Shown here one piece after another: positions 1 to 6,891 of a DNA stretch of 64,000 nucleotides (the first letter of the stretch is position 1; each line of letters starts with the position of its first letter). This DNA is from a bacterium (lineage in GTDB: Bacteria > Pseudomonadota > Alphaproteobacteria > Rhizobiales > Aestuariivirgaceae), in assembly GCA_022842165.1 (NCBI GenBank), contig JALHQC010000002.1, positions 62,001 through 126,000 on the forward strand. Reading direction: 5' to 3'. The notes under the pieces were generated by a model. The model worked only from the letters and a program-made list of their open reading frames with translations, had not been told where the DNA came from and made no database searches. Both the position numbers and the translations under genes were made by a program.

Positions 1-1
1 C

Positions 2-625
2 ATCCTGGTGGCGGCCTCGGCCAAGGGGGCGCTGGTTCCCGGCCGCCTGCAGTCGATCGGCGAGCTTTGGTACGAGTTCATCCACAACATGGTGCGGAAT
101 GTGCTGGGGCATGAGGGCAAGGCCTTCTTCCCGCTGGTGTTCTCGCTGTTCTCCTTCGTGCTTGTGGCCAACATGCTGGGGATGTTCCCATATTTCTTCA
201 CGGTCACCAGCCATGTGATCGTCACCGCCTCGCTGGCGCTGTTCGTCGTCGGCCTCGTCGTGGTCGTCGGCATCGCCAAGCATGGGCTTGGCTGGTTCAA
301 GCTGTTCGTGCCGTCGGGCGTGCCGATGGTGATCCTGCCCTTCATCTCGCTCATTGAGATGATCTCCTTCCTGTCGCGTCCGGTGAGCCTGGGGCTCCGC
401 CTGTTCGGCAACATGCTGGCGGGCCATATCGTGCTGAAGGTGTTCGCGGGCTTCGTCGTCAGCCTCGGCAGCCTGGGCGCGGTCGGCGTACTCGGCGCCA
501 TCTTCCCGCTGGCCATGGCGGTTGCGCTCACTGCACTCGAATTCCTCGTGGCGTTCCTGCAGGCCTTCGTCTTCGCGATCCTGACCTGCGTCTACCTCAA
601 CGACGCGCTGCACACGCATCACTGA
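2..625 (+). CDS. atpB: F0F1 ATP synthase subunit A (5' truncated by window edge)
   Basis: Reading frame open from base 2; membrane protein with typical subunit a segment '[17 protein letters not shown]'; followed by subunit c, b', b genes. Confidence 0.95.
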   Translation: MLVAASAKGALVPGRLQSIGELWYEFIHNMVRNVLGHEGKAFFPLVFSLFSFVLVANMLGMFPYFFTVTSHVIVTASLALFVVGLVVVVGIAKHGLGWFKLFVPSGVPMVILPFISLIEMISFLSRPVSLGLRLFGNMLAGHIVLKVFAGFVVSLGSLGAVGVLGAIFPLAMAVALTALEFLVAFLQAFVFAILTCVYLNDALHTHH

Positions 626-675
626 TTTCCACCCCATCAACCCAACCAAACTTACGGCTATCCAAGGAGACTGAC

Positions 676-900
676 ATGGAAACTGAAGCAGCAAAGATGA
701 TCGGCGCGGGTATCGCCTGCATCGGCATGGGCGGCGCCGGCATTGGCGTCGGTCACATTTTCGGCAACTACCTGGCGGGCGCGCTGCGCAACCCGGCGGC
801 TGCCGGCGCCCAGTTCACCAATGCGCTGATCGGCGCGGCGCTGGCCGAAGGCCTCGGCATCTTCTCGCTCGTCGTGGCGCTGCTGCTCCTCTTCACGTAA
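676..900 (+). CDS. atpE: F0F1 ATP synthase subunit C
   Basis: 74-aa proteolipid, '[33 protein letters not shown]...[21 protein letters not shown]' with the conserved acidic residue in helix 2. Confidence 0.97.
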   Translation: METEAAKMIGAGIACIGMGGAGIGVGHIFGNYLAGALRNPAAAGAQFTNALIGAALAEGLGIFSLVVALLLLFT

Positions 901-971
901 TACCAGCTGCAATCACATCGAAGCCTGTAGGCCGTCTGGTCTTGCAGGCTTCCCTGTTCGAGGCGTGAGAC

Positions 972-1577
972 ATGTCGCAATCGACAACGGTACTGGCCCA
1001 GGCCGAGACGGCGGCTCCCGCAGCCGAAACTCCGGCGGCGGCTGAAACCGGCCACACCGAAGGTACAGCGGCCGAGGGCGGCCACGGCGGGGCTTTTCCG
1101 CCGATGGATACTTCGACCTATCCTTCGCAGATCTTCTGGCTCGTCATCTTCTTCGGGCTGCTCTACCTGCTGATGAGCCGCGTGGCGCTGCCGCGCATGG
1201 CGGCCGTGCTCGACAAGCGCGCGGCGCGGATCGAGGGCGACCTCGCCAAGGCGCAGGCGCTGAAGGACGAGACGGAAGCCGCCGTTGCCGCCTATGAAAA
1301 GGCGCTGGCGGACGCGCGCTCGAAGGCCCAGGGGATCGCCACCGAGACCCGCACCCGGATGGCCGCCGAAATGGATGCCGAGCGGGCGGCTGTCGAGGCC
1401 ACACTCGGCTCAAAAGTGGGCGAGGCCGAAGCCCGCATCGCCAAGGCCAAGTCCAAGGCGATGACGGATGTGAGCGCGGTTGCCGCCGATGCGGCCGCCG
1501 ATATCGTGGCCGAGCTGACGGGAACGAAGGTGACCAAGGCCGCCGTTTCCAAGGCCGTCGCGGATCTGAAGGGCTGA
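972..1577 (+). CDS. F0F1 ATP synthase subunit B'
   Basis: N-terminal TM, long coiled coil, 'IFWLVIFFGLLYLLMSRVALPRMAAVLDKR'; alphaproteobacterial b' position. Confidence 0.92.
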   Translation: MSQSTTVLAQAETAAPAAETPAAAETGHTEGTAAEGGHGGAFPPMDTSTYPSQIFWLVIFFGLLYLLMSRVALPRMAAVLDKRAARIEGDLAKAQALKDETEAAVAAYEKALADARSKAQGIATETRTRMAAEMDAERAAVEATLGSKVGEAEARIAKAKSKAMTDVSAVAADAAADIVAELTGTKVTKAAVSKAVADLKG

Positions 1578-1589
1578 GGGAGAACACGC

Positions 1590-2075
1590 ATGCATCTGGA
1601 CGCAACATTCTTCGCCCTCGTCGCGCTCGTCATCTTCCTCGGGATCGTCGCCTATGCCGGTGGCTTCAAGTCCATGGGCTCGGGCCTTGATAACCGCGCC
1701 CAGCGGATCGCCAAGGATCTCGACGATGCCGCGCGGCTGCGCAAGGAAGCCGAGGCGCTTCTCGCCGAATACAAGCAGAAGCGCATCGACGCCGAGAAGG
1801 AAGCGGCAGGCATCATCGCCCAGGCCAAGGCGGATGCCGAGGAATATGCCGCGGAAACCCGCCGCAAGCTTTCCGAGACGCTCGACCGCCGCACCAGGCA
1901 GGCCGAACAGAAGATCGCCCAGGCGGAAGCCTCGGCCATCAAGGACGTGCGCAACGCCGCCACTGACATGGCGATCGCCGCGGCGCGGAGCCTGATCGCC
2001 GAAACCGCCAGCGGCCCCAAGGGCGCCGACCTGATCGCCACCTCGATCGAGGCCGTGAAGACCCGGCTGAACTGA
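1590..2075 (+). CDS. atpF: F0F1 ATP synthase subunit B
   Basis: N-terminal TM and coiled coil 'LDNRAQRIAKDLDDAARLRKEAEALLAEYKQKR'; last gene of operon. Confidence 0.93.
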   Translation: MHLDATFFALVALVIFLGIVAYAGGFKSMGSGLDNRAQRIAKDLDDAARLRKEAEALLAEYKQKRIDAEKEAAGIIAQAKADAEEYAAETRRKLSETLDRRTRQAEQKIAQAEASAIKDVRNAATDMAIAAARSLIAETASGPKGADLIATSIEAVKTRLN

Positions 2076-2097
2076 TCTGAGTGAACATCTCCGCATT

Positions 2098-2127
2098 GAA
2101 AAGCCCGGCCGTTGTGCCGGGCTTTTC
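2098..2127 (+). terminator. Rho-independent terminator of the atp operon
   Basis: AAAAGCCCGGC (2099-2109) / GCCGGGCTTTT (2116-2126), 11-bp stem ending in T run. Confidence 0.9.
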
Positions 2128-2547
2128 TATTTTGACCGGATGAACAACTGGCCTATCCAAATGATATCCTGAGAAGGTTGACCAAAAGACTTGATCTTGT
2201 CGAAAATCGACACCCGCGATTTTTGAAAACTGCCAATCGACAAGCCTGTCACCATATGATCAGACACGGCACAGGAGCGCTGGCTGATCGATGTGGTGTC
2301 AACGCTCCTCAAAGCTGATCACTCTGGCCCAAGCTGCAAGAGAATGGCGACCATCGCCATCAGCCGAATCGCGATACGCTACTCGCTCCATACGGATGCT
2401 GTCCGTTGAAGAGTGTGTAGTTGGCGTAGATCGTCACCATGATGCTCGGCGATGGCCCGCTTGAAGTACGATACCGCTGATCTGGAAATCGCTGCCTGAT
2501 TTCGTCAAGCCCGATTTCGCTGCAAGGTTCGAAGCCCACAGACTTCG

Positions 2548-4797
2548 TCAGCAGAACGGATGTGGCGCGGGGTTCAGCGATTTACCCGGCCGTTCTCGAA
2601 ATCTCTGGCTTCCGCGAAATTCCATGCCAAATCCGCAGGAGAGCGGCTGCAGACCGGTCGCGACCGCACGTACGACATGGATCGAGGCGCTCGCGACGTC
2701 GCGTGGCGCAAGATTGACCACAGCTACTTCAATCTCATCCTGCGCCAAACGGGCTGTCAACTCAGCCAGCCTTGAAATTGGCTCTGCTTGACGCCCGGCA
2801 TCCGGTACGTAGAGAGGAGCGTACCGGAGAAATTCCAGCTCCTCTGGCCGATCAGGCAGATAGAAGCAAGCGTGGTCGAGGAATTGTCCACATCGGACGT
2901 CCTCCGGCCGAAGCGGCCGCGGACCACTTCCGTCATGCAACATCTTCTTCATACCCAAGCCCGAGACGGCCTGCTCCAGAAGCGCGCCACGGGCTGCTCG
3001 CTGGATATCAGGGTGTGCGGCGGCTGTGGCGGCAAGACCCGGCCATGATTTTCCGTCTCCCATTGCGGCGCACATGACAACTGGAATCCCTCCTGCACCC
3101 CTAAACAGATGAAGCCCAACTTCGGCTCCCCAAGATGACAATTCTTCAGCAATGCTCCGCGTCTCGCAATCGCACATTTCGAGCGGCAGGAGTTGTCCCG
3201 GGTCCCGGCACAGCCATGCGACCATTACCGCATCGCGCTCGACGAGTTCCAAGACTGCACGCATAGCTGTGCTCTCGAAATCCATTCCGGCTGCCAAGCC
3301 ACTCGTTGTCACCTGCGCGACAAAATCCGAGAATCCCGGTGGAAACCGGTAGTAGGTCTGGCCTGCCAGAACCCATGCTGGCGTACCGGTTCGCAGAATT
3401 GTCGCCGACCTCCAGACATGTTGCGCGTCGGAATCGAAGGGCGGGAAGGGAAAGGACTCTGTTGCATACTGCTCAGTATCGTAGAGTCCTACAAGGCGCG
3501 GGTCGAGTACATCGCCACGGAGGTCGGCCATGCGGGCGTATACGAGATCCCCGGGATCGCATCGCGAGGCGGCATATCTCTCGAATGCTTCCCCGATTGC
3601 TCCGAGCATTGCCTCTCCGGGTGAAAGGCCCTTTCCACAGGCTGGTTCCTTTGGGGCGGGACAATCTCCAAACGCACAGAAGGGAGCAACCTCCGCAACT
3701 GCTACAAAGGTCCGACGCCTGGAGCTGGCAGACTCTCGCAGGATCGGACCTATGATCGGGCCGGTTTCCGGATCGATCCAGTCCCTGAACACCGCACGGA
3801 TAACTTGCTCATCTGGATTGCCCGAGATGTCCGCTAGATCGAGCAACGGCGCCGACACAGCATTCCGTCCACAAGTTTCGCAAAACGGCATCGGAACGAG
3901 CCCATGCCGTGTCGAAGTTTGCCTGGCGATATCGACGATCCGAATATGCGATGGCGACAATTTTTCTCTGGCCGTGCGCAGATACCGCCTAACATCTTCT
4001 GCGACTGAATGGCCGAAGGAGCGCGCCACTTCCCGCGTCAATGGTGGGTAGTTGGCAATTGCGAGGCGATCGGCGCGCGCTGCCGCTTCTGGCTCCGCGT
4101 AGTGTGCTTGACGCCGCTGCCGGGCGCAAAGCCAGCAGCCTGCTTCCGATGCAACGGATATCGGTCCAACGCAACCCTTTGTTCCAACAATTTCGGCCCC
4201 GAGGAAAGGGATGCCATTGGAACGGCAGGCGCGTTCCAATTCCACTTGCCTCCTTGTCCGGGACGGCGCCAGAGCCCCAACGACAAGGCTGGTGTCAGGG
4301 GACAAAAACAAACCGTGGGCTGTGCGGGCGGTGCACCCCGGTGAAATATTTTCAATCCTGCGGCACAGAAGTTCAAGATCGAAGGCTCTTGCAACTGCAT
4401 CAGAGCTGGCAGGTGCTTCGCCAAACCAAAATGACAAGTTCGCAATCCCTGAGAGCGCAAGTTCCTCGGCCAATGCCGGAACCCATTCGGCGTCCCCCAC
4501 GATAAGAACATGTCCAGCAGTTCCGGAGGAAATTTGATCTTCGATTCCCTGCGGAACAGCCACGCCCCCCAACTCAAAAAGCTCTGCCAATCTGGCATAG
4601 TGTTCTGGTTTCCAGCTACCGGCCTCCGGGTGCTGGCTGGCTGCAACAGGAACACAATCGGCAAATGCAGGAAGTGACTCAACAAACGCCTTCACCTCCC
4701 TGCTTCGCACCAGGATCGGTCCAGTGGAGGCGAACATCAAGATCCCGTCTGGTTCCAGATGTATGCGTTCTCGTGCGATACGCACTGCCACCCTCAC
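2548..4797 (-). CDS. Fused RRE/E1-like (ThiF-like) and YcaO-domain azoline-forming cyclodehydratase (TOMM/LAP type)
   Basis: YcaO signatures 'GEAMLGAIGEAFERYAASR' and 'AVLELVERDAVMVAWLCRD'; CxxC pairs 'GCWLCARQRR' and 'FCETCGRNA' as in E1-like TOMM C proteins; C-terminus '...LNPAPHPFC' contains PxPxP; GTG start 7 nt after the upstream stop. Confidence 0.88.
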   Translation of the reverse strand: MRVAVRIARERIHLEPDGILMFASTGPILVRSREVKAFVESLPAFADCVPVAASQHPEAGSWKPEHYARLAELFELGGVAVPQGIEDQISSGTAGHVLIVGDAEWVPALAEELALSGIANLSFWFGEAPASSDAVARAFDLELLCRRIENISPGCTARTAHGLFLSPDTSLVVGALAPSRTRRQVELERACRSNGIPFLGAEIVGTKGCVGPISVASEAGCWLCARQRRQAHYAEPEAAARADRLAIANYPPLTREVARSFGHSVAEDVRRYLRTAREKLSPSHIRIVDIARQTSTRHGLVPMPFCETCGRNAVSAPLLDLADISGNPDEQVIRAVFRDWIDPETGPIIGPILRESASSRRRTFVAVAEVAPFCAFGDCPAPKEPACGKGLSPGEAMLGAIGEAFERYAASRCDPGDLVYARMADLRGDVLDPRLVGLYDTEQYATESFPFPPFDSDAQHVWRSATILRTGTPAWVLAGQTYYRFPPGFSDFVAQVTTSGLAAGMDFESTAMRAVLELVERDAVMVAWLCRDPGQLLPLEMCDCETRSIAEELSSWGAEVGLHLFRGAGGIPVVMCAAMGDGKSWPGLAATAAAHPDIQRAARGALLEQAVSGLGMKKMLHDGSGPRPLRPEDVRCGQFLDHACFYLPDRPEELEFLRYAPLYVPDAGRQAEPISRLAELTARLAQDEIEVAVVNLAPRDVASASIHVVRAVATGLQPLSCGFGMEFRGSQRFRERPGKSLNPAPHPFC

Positions 4798-4804
4798 ATT
4801 CCGC

Positions 4805-6163
4805 TCACGCCACCTCCATCGCCTTAACTGGAGTTGTTGTTGCTGCTATCCGGTTGAAGGCTGCCGCCAACAACAGCCTGTCGGGCATGTTCCGCTTAGA
4901 GCTTGGACAAGGCGCACGGCCTTCGACCCATTCTTTTGGACATGCGCCGCCACACACCGGAAGCAAAGCGCAACGGCTGCAGCCGAATTTTCCGGCTTCT
5001 ACCATGTCGTTAAAGCCGCCCAGGATATGGCGCGCCGTTCCTGTCTCTCCGCTATTGACATCGCCAATGGCGAAGTGGTTGGGAGAGCCGTAAGCTGGAA
5101 CGTAAGAAACCTCGGTGCAGTTGAAGAGCGTTCCGTGAGCGTCGACCAGCGCCGCTTTTGGCTGCACGGCAAGACAGACGACGCGCTGAACCTTCGGCAC
5201 AAGCGGAACCGGGAAATCCAGCCGCTTCATCATCAGTAACCATGACAGCTCCAACCTTGCATATTCCTGAGGCTCCAGGCTTCGCAGATGGGCGTCGTTC
5301 CCCCAGGCGTGAATCGGAGCCGTATAGAACTGGACAACGCTGCTGAGGCCCTCATCGTACAACCGCTGCATCAGCGGAACAACGTCTGACGCGTTCTCCC
5401 TATCAACATTGCAACGAACCTTGATCTCGACAGGACGGTTAGCGGCCGTCTTCGCCAATGCTTTCAGGTTGGCAAGAATGCGATCAAAAGTAGCCGCTCC
5501 GGCTTTCGTATGCCTGCGCTTGTCATGGAACGCCGCAGTACCGTCGAGCGATACCGTGACAGACACAACTCCAAGTTGGTTTACCAACTCATCACCGACT
5601 TTGCCCGTCATTGCCAAGCCGTTGGTGATGATGCTCGCACGGTATTCGACGTTCCTGTCTTCCGCTATCTTGCGTAGCCGGGGTGTCAGCGAGCGCATCT
5701 GCTGTATCCCGGAAAGAGGTTCGGCGCCAAACCAGCACAAATTGAGCTCGGCAAATTCGCTCGTCTCCAATCTAGCACCGACGTCACGGACAATGGCTTC
5801 CTCTTGCAGAGGGCCAAGATTCTTCCGCTCGTGTGTCTGCCCACAGTACCCACATCCGAGCTGGCAATGTGCAGTTGGCTGTATCACGTAGTTAAGATGC
5901 GTATTTGTCCGGATAGACTCGCGATTGCGCTTCAATATCGTTGAAAGTTCGTCTTGAAACTCCGGCACAAGCACTTCGGCTTCTGCGAGGTCGGCGAGCA
6001 TCTGGGTGTTCAATTTCTCGAGATTCCCGGCTTGCAAGGCCTGCCATACCTGCAGCGGCACCTCGAATACGGAGCCGGTCCGCGTCGCAAATACGACCAC
6101 ACGGGGATCTGCGTCTTCAAAAAAAATCGGCGAGGTTATCACGTAGGCGGACAGCTTCTGCAT
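4805..6163 (-). CDS. Radical SAM/SPASM domain peptide maturase
   Basis: CxxxCxxC 'CQLGCGYC'; SPASM cysteines 'CSRCALLPVCGGACPKEW...C' (CxxCx5CxxxC); N-terminal PqqD-like region 'YVITSPIFFEDADPRVVVFATRTGSVFEVPLQVWQALQAG'; ATG (MQKLSAYV) at 6163. Confidence 0.9.
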   Translation of the reverse strand: MQKLSAYVITSPIFFEDADPRVVVFATRTGSVFEVPLQVWQALQAGNLEKLNTQMLADLAEAEVLVPEFQDELSTILKRNRESIRTNTHLNYVIQPTAHCQLGCGYCGQTHERKNLGPLQEEAIVRDVGARLETSEFAELNLCWFGAEPLSGIQQMRSLTPRLRKIAEDRNVEYRASIITNGLAMTGKVGDELVNQLGVVSVTVSLDGTAAFHDKRRHTKAGAATFDRILANLKALAKTAANRPVEIKVRCNVDRENASDVVPLMQRLYDEGLSSVVQFYTAPIHAWGNDAHLRSLEPQEYARLELSWLLMMKRLDFPVPLVPKVQRVVCLAVQPKAALVDAHGTLFNCTEVSYVPAYGSPNHFAIGDVNSGETGTARHILGGFNDMVEAGKFGCSRCALLPVCGGACPKEWVEGRAPCPSSKRNMPDRLLLAAAFNRIAATTTPVKAMEVA

Positions 6164-6251
6164 GGCCTGGCCTCGTTTCAAGAGCAATTTCTCGCGCACG
6201 CAAGAGGGGCGCCATAGTTGTTCTGAGATGCGCAACACGCCCAATAGATCA

Positions 6252-6278
6252 CCAGCGGAACCTACCGGGCCCCGCTGG
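6252..6278 (-). promoter_or_regulatory. Stem-loop between RiPP precursor and radical SAM gene
   Basis: CCAGCGG (6252-6258) / CCGCTGG (6272-6278), 7-bp perfect stem, 13-nt loop, no clear T tract. Confidence 0.5.
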
Positions 6279-6291
6279 CAAGGACAGGGAT

Positions 6292-6513
6292 TTACTTGCC
6301 GCCTCCAGCCTTGGATGCAAGCGCCGCTTCTGCGCCACCGCAACCGCTATTCTGGCAACCAGTATTCTGGTCCGACAACGCCTTGAGTCGGCTCAACTGC
6401 GCATCCGACAGTTTCGAGGCTACGGCGCCACCTGTCATCTCTTCCAACGCCGAATTAAGGCCCAGTCTGGCTTGTGAGAGCGCTTCGATAATGGGATCGA
6501 GTTCTTTAGCCAT
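6292..6513 (-). CDS. Putative RiPP precursor peptide, 73 aa, Cys-containing core with tandem QN[T/S]GC repeat
   Basis: MAKELDPIIEALSQARLGLNSALEEMTGGAVASKLSDAQLSRLKALSDQNTGCQNSGCGGAEAALASKAGGGK; AAAGGAA Shine-Dalgarno-like sequence upstream of ATG at 6513; first gene before radical SAM and YcaO genes. Confidence 0.82.
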   Translation of the reverse strand: MAKELDPIIEALSQARLGLNSALEEMTGGAVASKLSDAQLSRLKALSDQNTGCQNSGCGGAEAALASKAGGGK

Positions 6514-6786
6514 AGTACATTCCTTTCGACATGAAATCATAGCCGGAATGCCCATACGTTCACGGACAGCATGCAGTTTTCGAAACATGCGCCTAGAACG
6601 TCAGAAGATGTCGATGCAAATTGTCCCAACGATTCTTCTATTGGGCAAATCATCATCCCATATCTTGCCCTATAAGTCAACTATTTATCTTACTGTCCGT
6701 CAAGTGATGCCGAACACGGCGGCACATTTGTAGCTTCGACGTGCCGCAACATACGGATGACAGTTTGTGGCAATAATGCTTACTTA

Positions 6787-6891
6787 CTATTCTCCGGCCA
6801 AATCAATCTTCGCATGCTGCTGCGCGTCGCGAATGCACCAGATGCGGACTTGCTTCGGTTTCTTAATCTTTGCATGCCAATGGCCTCGCAT
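6787..6891 (-). CDS. 34-aa micro-ORF overlapping the gcvP stop (TAATG), function unknown
   Basis: [37 protein letters not shown] shares bases with the gcvP TAA. Confidence 0.35.
   Translation of the reverse strand: MRGHWHAKIKKPKQVRIWCIRDAQQHAKIDLAGE

Noticed and set aside
2548-4797. YcaO as a thioamide-forming (TfuA-type) enzyme
   Set aside because: No TfuA gene; the fused E1-like region with CxxC pairs points to azoline formation
2548-6163. PQQ or mycofactocin biosynthesis
   Set aside because: Precursor lacks the PqqA ExxxY or MftA terminal motifs, and no PqqB/C/D or MftC-F partners are present; YcaO is not part of those pathways
2560-6477. Several + strand ORFs of 60-178 aa opposite the RiPP enzymes
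   Set aside because: Antisense to YcaO and rSAM genes; no RBS or family similarity
6292-6588. Longer 98-aa version of the precursor starting at 6588
   Set aside because: Internal ATG at 6513 has a good Shine-Dalgarno-like AAAGGAA; the extra N-terminus is not leader-like
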